A stretch of 64,000 bases of DNA from Sulfurimonas sp. HSL3-7 (GTDB taxonomy: Bacteria > Campylobacterota > Campylobacteria > Campylobacterales > Sulfurimonadaceae), in contig NZ_CP147919.1 in assembly GCF_039645985.1 (NCBI RefSeq), positions 868,001 through 932,000 on the forward strand, given 5' to 3'. Within the stretch, counting starts at the first letter, position 1. Every line of letters starts with the position of its first letter. The notes under the pieces were generated by a model. The model did no database searches and was not told where the DNA came from. It worked only from the letters and a program-made list of their open reading frames with translations. Both the position numbers and the translations under genes were made by a program. Shown here in pieces: positions 8,231-17,059 of the stretch.

Positions 8231-10746
8231 TAATTGTTGCCTTTGGTGAGTATAGAAATTAATTTCGGCACATTATCGCACATTTGGTTTTGTTTCTCGA
8301 TTAAAAAGTAGTCGCGCACGCGGGTTTTGGTACTGTGCACCTTTGCCGCCGTAATATTGATGTCTAACTCGTCAAAGGCGTGCATGATGTAGGCAAGAAG
8401 ACCGCGCTGGTTGGTGGTGTTGATATTCATCTGGGCATAAGCCTTGGAGTGCTCGCAATCGATCGTGATCTCTTCGGGCTTGATGCGGGGCTGCTCCAGC
8501 GTGAGCTTTTTGCTCATATCAAAGGCGTTATCGATGATCTCTTCGATATGCTGCAGACTGTCAGCGTCCGGAAGATGCAGGAAGTCGATCTTGAAGAACT
8601 TGAGATCGTCAAAGAGTGTGAAAACTTCCATAGAGGCCACATCGAGATAGGCGAATTTTCCAAGCAGATAGGTCAGGTTCAGCGGGACACGGCGGATAAT
8701 CTGGATTTTCAGTCCGTCGCCTTCGATGTTCAATAGATAGTGGTACCGTTTGACGTTCCTTGCTTCATTGGCAATGCGGATGATCTCATCCGGAGAGTGT
8801 TTGAAAAAGAAGAGGTTCGACTCGATGGAGAGTACTTTTTTCTGTACGGTACGCGGCAGCGCTTTAAAGCTTTCACGGTTTTTGATGCGTTTTTCAACGG
8901 CAAGACGTTTGGCGGCATCACTGATACGTTCGTTCTGCTGTGCAATCTCCATTGAGGCATCGTAAAGCTCTCGAAGAAGATTGGCTGAAAAACTGGTCCA
9001 GGTATCAGGGCCGACACCGTTGACATCCGCATAGGTCAGAACATAGAGCAGCCTGAGGTTTTTTTCTGTCTGTATCTTGGACATGAACTTGTAGAGTGTC
9101 TTCTCGCTGTTAAGGTTCTCTCTGTAAGCGACAGTGGTCATCAGAATATGGTGCTTTACCAGAAGAGAAGCCAAGGCCTGTTCTTCCTGTGAAAAGCCCA
9201 GCTTCTTGGTAAAAGAGACGACCAGTTTGGCACCGACGTCGCTGTGGTCCTGTTTTCTCCCTTTGCCGGTATCGTGAAGCAGCGTGATGACCTTGAGCAG
9301 TGTTCTCTCCTGCAGCGTCAGGCTCGTAAAGAGGTCGGCGATAAAGGGCTCCGCTATGTTTTCGAGCGCTTTGATGCACTCGATGGAGTGCAGGTCGACC
9401 GGGTAGTGGTGATAACCGTCGAATTGCGGAAGATGGAGCACTTTTCTAAAAGCAGGGATGAGCTGGTGCAATATTCCTGCCTCAAAAAAGAGTTGAAGGA
9501 AGGAGTAGCTGTGTTGGCGTTCAAAGAGTTTACGCAAAAGGGTAAGCCCTTTCTTGCCCAGAGGATAGGGGACAGTGGCATAGGTGAACCGTCCCAGCAG
9601 ACTCGGGTCAAACCGCCAGGGCTTGTCCTCAAGTTTGCTTAGGAACTCGAGAAGCGGGACGATGTTGTCGTTTTTGGCGGAGTAGACGCTGAAGAGGCGG
9701 TCATTGATCAGGTAGAGACCGCTGCCGATGCGCTGTTTGCGATAGGCAGCGATATCATGTTCGTTATAGAGGTAGGGCCGGATGATCTTTTTGATGAAGA
9801 TCTGCGAAAAATTGTCGATGCGCCACATTGCCTCCAAAAGGCGTGAGACCATTTTGCGTTCATCCTTAAACCCGAGCATCTTTGCAATGCGCGGCATATA
9901 CTGCATGACAAGCTGGTCCTGCTGCTTGTTGCTGACAAGGTGCAGCGCAGAACGGACACGGAAGAGAAGTTCGAGTGCGATGCGGTACTCTCTGTACTCC
10001 TCATCGGTAAAGACTGTGCCGATAAGCTCTTTTTGCGATGTGACGCCGTAGATCGTCGCGGCGATCCAGAAAAGAAGCTGCGAATCACGCAGTCCGCCGA
10101 CACTCTCTTTGATGTTGGGCTGCATGGAAGAGGGGTACTTTTTGCGCCGTTCGTGGGCCTCCTCGATCTTGGCCAGAATATACCCTTTTGGGTCGGTATG
10201 GCGGATGTTGGTAAAGGCATTTTGTGAAGCACTCCAGGTGAACGGCGAGCCGATGATAAGTCTCGCCTCCATAAAAGCGGTCCGGATCGTGATATCTTCC
10301 GCTGCCGCCTTTTCAATGTCTCTGATCTCATGCACGCGGTGCCCGAGTTTAAGCCCGGCATCCCAGGCCAGATAGAGGAGCTTCTCGATGATCGCATCGG
10401 TCTTGTAGCCGTCGCATGTCTCATAGACGATCATCAGATCGATATCGCTGTGGACGCAGAGCTGCTCGCGCCCGTAACTGCCGAGTGCGATAATGGCGAT
10501 CGGTATGGAGGAACGCATCGGCAGGTAGTTGCCGAACATGCGGCGCAGTACGGTCTTGTACATCAAGGTGATGATCTTGTCGAGTGTTTTGGTGTGTTTG
10601 ACCAGAAAGTCCTTGCCCTGTGAACTTTCGAACAGTTCGGGCAGAGAAGCCTTGTACTCGGAGATATAGTTTTTAAAAAGCTTTGAGATCTCAAAATCTT
10701 TTGCATTTTTATCAATAAGGTCTTCGATAGCGATTTGAATGTTCAT
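8230..10746 (-). CDS. glnD: PII uridylyltransferase / uridylyl-removing enzyme
   Basis: The 838-residue nitrogen-status sensor uridylylates the PII protein when glutamine is low and de-uridylylates it when glutamine is high. Domains in order: nucleotidyltransferase (GSYGRE followed by HSDIDL, about 88-105), a helical linker, an HD hydrolase domain (LLHDTGKG preceded by HHYPVDLHS, about 430-580), and two C-terminal ACT domains (about 690-838, including INTTNQRGLLAYIMHAFDEL) that sense glutamine. Length is typical of GlnD. It is first in a two-gene unit with glmS, linking nitrogen status to an amidotransferase that uses glutamine, although functional coupling is only an inference. Confidence 0.95.
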   Translation of the reverse strand: MNIQIAIEDLIDKNAKDFEISKLFKNYISEYKASLPELFESSQGKDFLVKHTKTLDKIITLMYKTVLRRMFGNYLPMRSSIPIAIIALGSYGREQLCVHSDIDLMIVYETCDGYKTDAIIEKLLYLAWDAGLKLGHRVHEIRDIEKAAAEDITIRTAFMEARLIIGSPFTWSASQNAFTNIRHTDPKGYILAKIEEAHERRKKYPSSMQPNIKESVGGLRDSQLLFWIAATIYGVTSQKELIGTVFTDEEYREYRIALELLFRVRSALHLVSNKQQDQLVMQYMPRIAKMLGFKDERKMVSRLLEAMWRIDNFSQIFIKKIIRPYLYNEHDIAAYRKQRIGSGLYLINDRLFSVYSAKNDNIVPLLEFLSKLEDKPWRFDPSLLGRFTYATVPYPLGKKGLTLLRKLFERQHSYSFLQLFFEAGILHQLIPAFRKVLHLPQFDGYHHYPVDLHSIECIKALENIAEPFIADLFTSLTLQERTLLKVITLLHDTGKGRKQDHSDVGAKLVVSFTKKLGFSQEEQALASLLVKHHILMTTVAYRENLNSEKTLYKFMSKIQTEKNLRLLYVLTYADVNGVGPDTWTSFSANLLRELYDASMEIAQQNERISDAAKRLAVEKRIKNRESFKALPRTVQKKVLSIESNLFFFKHSPDEIIRIANEARNVKRYHYLLNIEGDGLKIQIIRRVPLNLTYLLGKFAYLDVASMEVFTLFDDLKFFKIDFLHLPDADSLQHIEEIIDNAFDMSKKLTLEQPRIKPEEITIDCEHSKAYAQMNINTTNQRGLLAYIMHAFDELDINITAAKVHSTKTRVRDYFLIEKQNQMCDNVPKLISILTKGNN

Positions 10747-10778
10747 AAGGGAGACTGTCCTCGGTTCTTTATCTTTAT

Positions 10779-10784
10779 ATTATA
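10779..10784 (-). promoter_or_regulatory. -10 box for glnD-glmS (minus strand)
   Basis: TATAAT on the minus strand lies 33 nt upstream of the glnD start, in the 132-nt divergent gap shared with mqnE. Confidence 0.5.
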
Positions 10785-10832
10785 CTTTGAAAGTACTTCT
10801 TATTCTATCACAATGCACGCGTCAGCTTTTGC

Positions 10833-10838
10833 TATAAT
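10833..10838 (+). promoter_or_regulatory. -10 box for mqnE
   Basis: The sequence TTTGCTATAATGC contains an extended -10 (TGCTATAAT) 41 nt upstream of the mqnE ATG. It lies back to back with the glnD -10. Confidence 0.6.
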
Positions 10839-10878
10839 GCGCTCAATAATTAGACAATATTTTAGGAAACAGTGCAAT

Positions 10879-11940
10879 ATGAATACAGTAGAGAAGATAA
10901 AAGCCGGTCAACGTATCGATTTTGACGAGGCGCTTAGTCTCTATGAGATGGATCTTTTTGAACTTGGGGCCCTGGCGAACGAGAAACGTCAGCAGATGCA
11001 TGACAAAAAGACCTATTTCAATATCAACCGCCACATCAACCCGACGAACATCTGCAAGGATGTCTGTAAGTTCTGCGCCTATTCGGCGAGCCGGAAAAAT
11101 CCCAAGCCCTACACCCTGAAGCATGAAGAGATCATGGCGATTGTCGACGATATCGCGTCACGCGGCATCAAAGAGGTGCACATCGTCTCGGCACATAACC
11201 CGGACACCGGACTGGACTGGTACACGACCGTCTTCTCCAAGATCAAGGCCAAATACCCGAAGCTGCACATCAAAGCTCTGACGGCGGCAGAGATCCACTT
11301 TCTCTCTGAAGAGTACAACAAGAGCTACGACGAGATCATCGACATCATGATCGAAAACGGGGTCGATTCGCTTCCGGGCGGGGGTGCCGAGATCTTCGAC
11401 GAAGAGGTGCGCGACTACATCTGCAAGGGGAAGGTTAACTCCCGGCAGTGGCTCGAGATCCACGAGAAGTGGCACAGCCGGGGGCGCAAGTCGAACGTGA
11501 CGATGCTCTTCGGCCATGTCGAAGAACGCCGCCACCGCATCGACCATATGATGCGCATCCGTGACCTTCAGGACAGGACGGGCGGCTTCAACTGCTTCAT
11601 CCCGCTGGTCTACCAGAGCGAGAACAACTTTCTGAACATCAAAGAGTTCATGACGGCGCACGAGATCCTCAAGACGATGGCGATCAGCCGTCTGGTACTC
11701 GACAACGTGCCCAACCTTAAAGCTTACTGGGTCACCTCTACGGTCAATCTTGCGCTCCTTTCACAGGAGTTCGGTGCCAACGATCTCGACGGTACGATCG
11801 AAAAAGAGTCGATCAACTCGGCCGCAGGCGCCGCCAGTGCCAACGGGGTCGAGCTTCAGGAGTTCATTGACCAGATTAAAGACACCGGATTTATTCCCGT
11901 AGAGAGGGATAGCCTCTACAACGAATTGAAGGTGTGGTAA
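10879..11940 (+). CDS. mqnE: Aminofutalosine synthase MqnE (radical SAM)
   Basis: The 353-residue radical SAM enzyme of the futalosine route to menaquinone joins 3-(1-carboxyvinyloxy)benzoate to S-adenosylmethionine-derived adenosine to give aminofutalosine. The [4Fe-4S] cluster motif is C59-x3-C63-x2-C66 (CKDVCKFC). Other family features are EVHIVSAHNPD, the GGGAEIF motif and a C-terminal GANDLDGT stretch. The frame extends upstream to 10735, but the ATG at 10879 lies downstream of the promoter and begins at the usual family N-terminus. Menaquinone by this route is general in Campylobacterota, where it serves anaerobic and microaerobic respiration. Confidence 0.93.
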   Translation: MNTVEKIKAGQRIDFDEALSLYEMDLFELGALANEKRQQMHDKKTYFNINRHINPTNICKDVCKFCAYSASRKNPKPYTLKHEEIMAIVDDIASRGIKEVHIVSAHNPDTGLDWYTTVFSKIKAKYPKLHIKALTAAEIHFLSEEYNKSYDEIIDIMIENGVDSLPGGGAEIFDEEVRDYICKGKVNSRQWLEIHEKWHSRGRKSNVTMLFGHVEERRHRIDHMMRIRDLQDRTGGFNCFIPLVYQSENNFLNIKEFMTAHEILKTMAISRLVLDNVPNLKAYWVTSTVNLALLSQEFGANDLDGTIEKESINSAAGAASANGVELQEFIDQIKDTGFIPVERDSLYNELKVW

Positions 11941-12052
11941 CGGCGGCAGACGTTCTGTCCAAGCACTTGGCGTTTAAGAGCTGTTTTGTTAAGATAGCGC
12001 AACTCATACGAGCGTATGTGGTCATTCAATACCAAAACCGGAGATAAATATT

Positions 12053-12352
12053 ATGAGACTTGTAAACCTTCTTATAGCCGTTATGCTATGTGCATCTGCG
12101 GCATCGGCACTCGACCTGCGAAAAGCATTTATTGACCTTCACAAAAAGCCTATTGAGGCACTATTGGACCTGAATGAAAAAGTGCTGGACAGCCATCAGC
12201 GTCTTCTCTTGGACAAAGAGCTGAAGGTGAGAGAAAGCCGTATGACATATAAGCAGAAAGAGCGCTACTACCGTCACCCTTCCGAAAACCGTGCCCAGGG
12301 TAAGGGACACGGCAGAAAACATGCTCCGGGCCAGCAGAAAAAACACCGCTGA
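12053..12352 (+). CDS. Small secreted basic protein, unknown function
   Basis: This 99-residue protein has a clear signal peptide (about 1-19, ending ASA), a helical middle with many Leu and Lys, and a very basic C-terminus rich in Gly, His, Lys, Arg and Gln. After cleavage it would be a periplasmic protein of about 80 residues. No family is recognised. It is monocistronic, with a TAAGAT-type -10 about 60 nt upstream. The basic tail could bind nucleic acid, polyanionic polysaccharide or peptidoglycan, which cannot be decided from sequence. Confidence 0.65.
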   Translation: MRLVNLLIAVMLCASAASALDLRKAFIDLHKKPIEALLDLNEKVLDSHQRLLLDKELKVRESRMTYKQKERYYRHPSENRAQGKGHGRKHAPGQQKKHR

Positions 12353-12470
12353 TACGGCAAATCAAAGCCATTGAGCTAGATGATGCTGCCTTTATCTAAA
12401 ACCCGCCATCCATTACAGATGCCAGACCGCAAAAGCATTTAAATATTAAGCTGGCGAAGTCTACCTCCGA

Positions 12471-12476
12471 TATAAT
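12471..12476 (+). promoter_or_regulatory. -10 box upstream of the GT2 glycosyltransferase
   Basis: TATAAT occurs within the 290-nt gap between the small secreted protein and the glycosyltransferase. It is 167 nt from the glycosyltransferase start, leaving a long leader that contains a small open frame. Confidence 0.4.
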
Positions 12477-12525
12477 CATTATATTATTGAAATGGCAGCG
12501 ATATGGTTTGATTGATAATAATGAC

Positions 12526-12630
12526 ATGCAAATACACAATACCGTTCGCCGCTATCTTGAATCAGCTGATACTGATACCGGGATCGCGGAATGTCAGCAA
12601 CGTGTTACTGCGGTCAGAGTAAAAATATAA
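12526..12630 (+). CDS. Possible small leader ORF before the glycosyltransferase
   Basis: A 34-codon frame with ATG at 12526 ends 12 nt before the glycosyltransferase ATG. The same frame stays open well upstream (at least to about 12412), and its codons read like a helical, charged protein, so it could also be the tail of a decayed gene. No Shine-Dalgarno is visible. The remainder of the gap (12353-12525) shows nothing else I can support. Confidence 0.2.
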   Translation: MQIHNTVRRYLESADTDTGIAECQQRVTAVRVKI

Positions 12631-12642
12631 AGAAGGGTGCAG

Positions 12643-13452
12643 ATGAAGATCTCAGTCATTATTCCTGCCTATAACCGTGTCGCCACTCTGGCACGTGCCA
12701 TCGACTCCGTTTTGCAACAGTCCTACAGTGCTGACGAGATTATCGTCGTCGATGACGGTTCCAGCGATGCGACCAGTGAAGTGGCGAAGATGTATGATGA
12801 GGTGAGCCTTCTTCGTCAGAAAAACATGGGCGTCTCTTCGGCACGCAACAACGGTGTGATGATGGCTTCAAACGATTGGATCGCTTTTTTGGACTCCGAT
12901 GATACGTGGCATCCTGAAAAGCTTCGGCAACAGGTGGCATACCACCAAAAGAACAAGAACTGCAAAGTGAGTTATACCGATGAGGTGTGGATACGCGATG
13001 AGAAAGAGGTCGCCATCCCCAAAAAGTTCCAAAAGCCCGAGAAAGCAACTTTTGAAACGTGTCTCAGCTACTGCAATATTGCCCCTTCATCGGTATTGAT
13101 GCAAAAAAAACTCTTTGACTCTTTGGGCGGCTTCGACGAGTCGTTAGAAGTCTGTGAAGATTATGACCTTTGGCTGCGTATTCTGAAAGAGGAAGAGATC
13201 GCCCTGGTCGACCAAAAGCTTGTCAACAAATACGGCGGCGCCGATGATCAGCTTTCGATGAAACACTGGGGGATGGACCGTTTTCGCGTGAAAGCGCTTG
13301 AAAAACATCTTGATACGGCGTTCGATAGCCTGGTGAGAGAAGAGCTTCTTCATAAATATGCGCTTCTGGCAGAGGGAGCCAGAAAGTATCAAAAAGAGGA
13401 TGATGTTTTTCTTTATGAGGCCAGGATCGAACAGTTGAAGGCCGGGTTCTAA
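12643..13452 (+). CDS. Family 2 glycosyltransferase
   Basis: The 269-residue cytoplasmic or membrane-associated enzyme has a GT-A fold. The N-terminal IIPAYNR is followed by the nucleotide-sugar site DDGS (37-40), the metal-binding DSDD (84-87) and EDYDLWLR further on, which is the normal GT2 order. The acceptor and sugar are unknown; GT2 enzymes of this size usually act in LPS, capsule or glycoprotein assembly. ATG at 12643 is chosen because AGAAGGG lies 5 nt upstream; GTG at 12637 falls inside that site. It stands alone with no sugar operon around it. Confidence 0.85.
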   Translation: MKISVIIPAYNRVATLARAIDSVLQQSYSADEIIVVDDGSSDATSEVAKMYDEVSLLRQKNMGVSSARNNGVMMASNDWIAFLDSDDTWHPEKLRQQVAYHQKNKNCKVSYTDEVWIRDEKEVAIPKKFQKPEKATFETCLSYCNIAPSSVLMQKKLFDSLGGFDESLEVCEDYDLWLRILKEEEIALVDQKLVNKYGGADDQLSMKHWGMDRFRVKALEKHLDTAFDSLVREELLHKYALLAEGARKYQKEDDVFLYEARIEQLKAGF

Positions 13453-13739
13453 CGTCAACAAACTCCTCTTCCCAATCTGCTGCTTTTGGACCAAAGCCGG
13501 ATACATCGTATTTAAAACTTATCTTTTACGCGTCACCCTCTTTTCACTTGCCGATCTCCTCTTCTGTCAGCCCCTTTCAAGCCTCGCGTACTTCACAAAA
13601 TAATAAACGATAGCTGTCTCTTCTAACAAACGGTACCTTTGTGATGAAATGACACATTGATGGATTTAAAGTCAATATGGTATATCATGTATAGAATAGT
13701 CAGTTTTTTAATAGAAAAAAAGAGTCGAAAGTGGAAGTG

Positions 13740-14957
13740 ATGAAAATTAAAATGACCATGATATTTTTTGTTCTGGTATGGATAACATTAGTCTCTGCCT
13801 CTTTTCTATGGAACTACAGTAGTGCAAAACAGGAACAGGAAAGAATAGCGCTTGAGTCCGCGAGAAGTTTTTTTGATCAGATTGTCATAACCCGTATCTG
13901 GAACTCCCGCCACGGCGGTGTCTATGTCCCTGTAACCGAAAAAACACAGCCTAACCCATATCTTGAGAAAGCGATGCGGGAAATTGATGCCAATGAAACA
14001 TTGACACTGACTAAGGTGAACCCGGCTTTTATGACCCGCCAGCTTGCTGAAATTGCCCTGGAACAAAAAAGGGTGCAGTTTCACATCACCAGTCTAAAGC
14101 CTATCCGCCCCCAAAACAGGCCGTCTTCAAGAGAAGAAAAATTTTTAAAAGAATTTGAGACGGGTATAAAAGAGAAGGGGGAGTTTATAAAAGAGGGAGA
14201 AAAAAACTCCTATTTTTATATGGCACCTCTGCTGACGTACAAATCGTGTCTGCAGTGTCACGCTAATAAAGGCTATAAAGAAGGCGATATAAGGGGCGGT
14301 ATCAGTGTGACATTGCCGTTCGTCATGAAAATACCTTTTCTTTCTCTATTGGTGGGGCATGTTACGATAGGGCTGTTGGGGCTGTTGGGTATTGTTATTA
14401 CCGGCGGGAGATTAAAAAAAATCTATGAAATAATGAACAAGCAGGCTGTCTTGGATGCGTTGACAGGTGTCCCGAATCGCCGAAGTTTTACAGAAAGTCT
14501 GTTAAAAGAGTATAAGCGCTGCCAGAGAGAGCATCTACCTCTGTCGATCATCATGTGCGATGTCGACAAGTTTAAAGAATATAATGATACTTACGGGCAT
14601 ATGAGCGGGGATCTATGTCTGATAAAAGTTGCACAAATGGTACAGGCATCTCTTAACAGGCCAAGTGATTTTGTAGCACGGTATGGCGGTGAAGAGTTTG
14701 TTGTTCTTTTGCCGACCACATCGCTTGAAGGTGCAATGCACATTGCCGAAACGATACGCTCAAACATAGAAAAAATGGCAATACCGCATAAGAACTCATC
14801 CCCTTTAGAGGTTGTGACGTTGAGCCTCGGTGTCGCAACATCAGAGGGGACGTCCGATGTTTCCTATGAACAGTTGGTGACCTATGCCGATATGGCGTTG
14901 TACAAGGCAAAAGATGAGGGACGCAATCGCGTTATCTCTTTCCGCGAAGTTATATGA
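13740..14957 (+). CDS. Diguanylate cyclase with periplasmic DUF3365 haem-type sensor
   Basis: This protein of about 405 residues has an N-terminal transmembrane helix (about 5-25), a periplasmic DUF3365/Tll0287-like domain ending in a c-type haem motif CLQCH (170-174), a second transmembrane helix (about 203-223) and a cytoplasmic GGDEF domain. The active-site motif GGEEF (316-320) is intact and is preceded by a product-inhibition I-site RPSD (310-313) at the expected five-residue spacing. It should make cyclic di-GMP in response to a redox or gas signal sensed by haem. ATG at 13740 is preferred; GTG at 13731 is an in-frame alternative. The gene stands alone. Confidence 0.88.
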   Translation: MKIKMTMIFFVLVWITLVSASFLWNYSSAKQEQERIALESARSFFDQIVITRIWNSRHGGVYVPVTEKTQPNPYLEKAMREIDANETLTLTKVNPAFMTRQLAEIALEQKRVQFHITSLKPIRPQNRPSSREEKFLKEFETGIKEKGEFIKEGEKNSYFYMAPLLTYKSCLQCHANKGYKEGDIRGGISVTLPFVMKIPFLSLLVGHVTIGLLGLLGIVITGGRLKKIYEIMNKQAVLDALTGVPNRRSFTESLLKEYKRCQREHLPLSIIMCDVDKFKEYNDTYGHMSGDLCLIKVAQMVQASLNRPSDFVARYGGEEFVVLLPTTSLEGAMHIAETIRSNIEKMAIPHKNSSPLEVVTLSLGVATSEGTSDVSYEQLVTYADMALYKAKDEGRNRVISFREVI

Positions 14958-15086
14958 TCTTCTCAAAAATGTAATCAAGATCGTTTAGTCATTGTAAGCC
15001 GGGAATTTTACACTTTTATTTTGCATTGTCCACTTCAATGATCGATGTTTTTAGGAGTTCTTAGGAGGCTTTTAAAGACAGACATT

Positions 15087-16256
15087 TTACTCTGCCATCA
15101 GATATCCGTCAGGATCCAGGCTTGTAGCCAGCATGACACTGTTGATGTCGAGATGTTCGTTCCATGTGCTGCTTTTCTGATTTTCAGGTTTCATCCAGAA
15201 ATTTTCAATGATTTCACAGAGGGGAAGATATGCGTTTAATTCTTTAAGCTGTGATTGCAAAAGCAGACGGTCCGCAAAACAGTCTGCATGTTCGCTGAAG
15301 AGCTGCTCTGTCTTTTCGATCGCATGAAGACCGATGCTTAAACCAAGTTCACGAAATGCCAGCCGATAGTGTGGCGGGTATTTCAATGTGTCCGTACGCA
15401 TAAACAAATCTATGCCACTTTTGGCATGGGCCAGCAGTTTTGGGAACATATCACTGAGATGTTCCATACTGCCTGCGATGATAAGTTGTGTCAGCATGAA
15501 GGCATCACTGAGGAGTCCGCCGATTCCCAGCGGGTCATCTGTAGCCCAGTTGACAGCTTGGGAGATCTCCGCCATTTCGGCTATTTCACTCTCTAAATGA
15601 AGTTCATGCGATGTTTGAGGATCTTCGGAAGCTGTTTTGACAAGCTGAAGATAGGTAATGTACCCGTCCAGAGCATCATGCTGTCCCATGGAGGGTACGA
15701 GGGGATAGGAGAGGTCGATACTCATTTTCCAGTACATCCGTTTTTCGTTGCCGGGTATTGTATAGGTAAATCTGCCGTGTGCCGTTTTGGCAAGTTCCAG
15801 AGCCCAGCGGTTATATCTGAAATCACCCGTTACCTGCGTGACAAGGTTAAGTGCATGCATCCATTTTGTCAGGTAGTGAAAATACTGACCGTCCTGTTCC
15901 CACTCCAGACGTTCATTGTAGGGTGCATCGAATTTTCGTTCATTGCTCTTTTTCCCTATTCTCAGACCGCCGATCGTAGGATGCAATTCGCCCTCTTTAT
16001 TTTCAAGACCACTGATCCATCCGCTGCGGGAGTCATCGCTGCGATGCTGCCCCAGTACGTGATGCACCTGGTCGACAAGCAGCAAAGCCTCCTCCTTGTA
16101 TCTTTGCTCGCCTGTACGACGGAAAAGCTCCAGGAAGTTGCATACGGCAAAGGCATCGGTCCAGAGGTAGCGTACCGGAATACACCCGACCCCTGAAATA
16201 CAGCTTCGCTCGGAAAAACCGGTCATAATAGTCTGAATAATATCTGGCTTTTTCAT
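15087..16256 (-). CDS. Six-hairpin (alpha/alpha barrel) glycosidase-like protein, unknown substrate
   Basis: The 389-residue soluble protein has no signal peptide. Long amphipathic helices alternate with aromatic- and Gly-rich loops throughout (WTDAFAVCNFLELF, WALELAKTAHGRF, GIGGLLSDAFMLTQL), the pattern of alpha/alpha six-barrel proteins that include glycosidases and epimerases. I cannot name a family or assign catalytic residues with confidence; a Trp-rich EWEQDGQYFHYLTKWMHAL stretch may line the pocket. The start is supported by AAGGAG about 8 nt upstream. It is monocistronic and convergent with the diguanylate cyclase gene. A sugar-related role is a structural guess. Confidence 0.6.
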   Translation of the reverse strand: MKKPDIIQTIMTGFSERSCISGVGCIPVRYLWTDAFAVCNFLELFRRTGEQRYKEEALLLVDQVHHVLGQHRSDDSRSGWISGLENKEGELHPTIGGLRIGKKSNERKFDAPYNERLEWEQDGQYFHYLTKWMHALNLVTQVTGDFRYNRWALELAKTAHGRFTYTIPGNEKRMYWKMSIDLSYPLVPSMGQHDALDGYITYLQLVKTASEDPQTSHELHLESEIAEMAEISQAVNWATDDPLGIGGLLSDAFMLTQLIIAGSMEHLSDMFPKLLAHAKSGIDLFMRTDTLKYPPHYRLAFRELGLSIGLHAIEKTEQLFSEHADCFADRLLLQSQLKELNAYLPLCEIIENFWMKPENQKSSTWNEHLDINSVMLATSLDPDGYLMAE

Positions 16257-16436
16257 GAATGTCTCCTTTTTAATAATACATCTTTGTTGCTTTTTGTCCC
16301 CTCATTTCAGAGATGGCACGATAACCCGGTACAGAGAGCTTTGTTAATGTTACCATGTAGGTTATGGGCTCTTTGCATGAGAAACATTAAGATTGGATGC
16401 CTAAAAAATGCCCATGTTTTTTTAGCTACTCTGAGC

Positions 16437-16442
16437 TATAAT
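16437..16442 (+). promoter_or_regulatory. -10 box for the amidotransferase gene
   Basis: TATAAT (GAGCTATAATCC) lies 48 nt upstream of the chosen start. No clear -35 is seen. Confidence 0.5.
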
Positions 16443-16489
16443 CCGATATAAATTGACAAAAGATGCTTTTTGGCACAGAGGATAGATTT

Positions 16490-17059
16490 ATGGTCTTGAT
16501 GATCGACAATTATGACAGTTTTACCTACAACATTGTTCAGTACTGTCTGGAGTTGGGGGCTGATCTCAAAGTCATCCGTAATGATGAATTGACGGTTGAT
16601 GAGATCGCAGCATTGAAGCCTGATAAGATTATCATCTCTCCCGGCCCGGCAACGCCAAACGAAGCAGGGGTCAGTCTTGATGTCATTGAACGTTTTAAAG
16701 ATGAGATTCCTATCTTCGGTATCTGCCTGGGGCATCAAAGTATCGCTCAGGCATTCGGGGGAAAAGTCGTCAGGGCCAAGCAGATGATGCACGGCAAGAC
16801 GTCGATTGTCGAGACAAAGGGAAGCTGCCCGATCTTCGACAAGATGCCGGAGACCTTCAGAGCAACAAGGTACCACTCTTTGACCGTTGAGCAAGAAAAT
16901 CTTCCGGATGTGATCGAACCTACCGCTTATAGCACCGATGATCATGAGATCATGGCATTGCAGATCAAAAACCGACCTATTTTCGGGGTACAGTTCCACC
17001 CGGAATCGATCATGAGCGAATTCGGTCACGAAATGATAGGAAATTTCTTAAAAATATGA
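16490..17059 (+). CDS. pabA: Glutamine amidotransferase, PabA/TrpG type
   Basis: This 189-residue class I glutamine amidotransferase supplies ammonia to aminodeoxychorismate or anthranilate synthase. The catalytic triad is visible: Cys in GICLGHQ, then His and Glu in QFHPES. The N-terminal IDNYDSFTYN is diagnostic. ATG at 16490 is used because AGAGGA lies 7 nt upstream; the frame extends to 16463 without better evidence. No synthase large subunit or trp gene is adjacent, so it may serve both folate and tryptophan synthesis, and the choice of pabA over trpG is a guess. Its stop overlaps the next start (ATGA). Confidence 0.9.
   Translation: MVLMIDNYDSFTYNIVQYCLELGADLKVIRNDELTVDEIAALKPDKIIISPGPATPNEAGVSLDVIERFKDEIPIFGICLGHQSIAQAFGGKVVRAKQMMHGKTSIVETKGSCPIFDKMPETFRATRYHSLTVEQENLPDVIEPTAYSTDDHEIMALQIKNRPIFGVQFHPESIMSEFGHEMIGNFLKI

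Noticed and set aside
9708-10424. 238-codon frame within glnD on the same strand
   Set aside because: Ser/Arg-rich, shifted-frame reading of the GlnD nucleotidyltransferase region.
13453-13739. Pyrimidine-rich gap after the GT2 gene as a possible gene or RNA
   Set aside because: Only CT-rich sequence without a frame, hairpin or T-run that could be defended.
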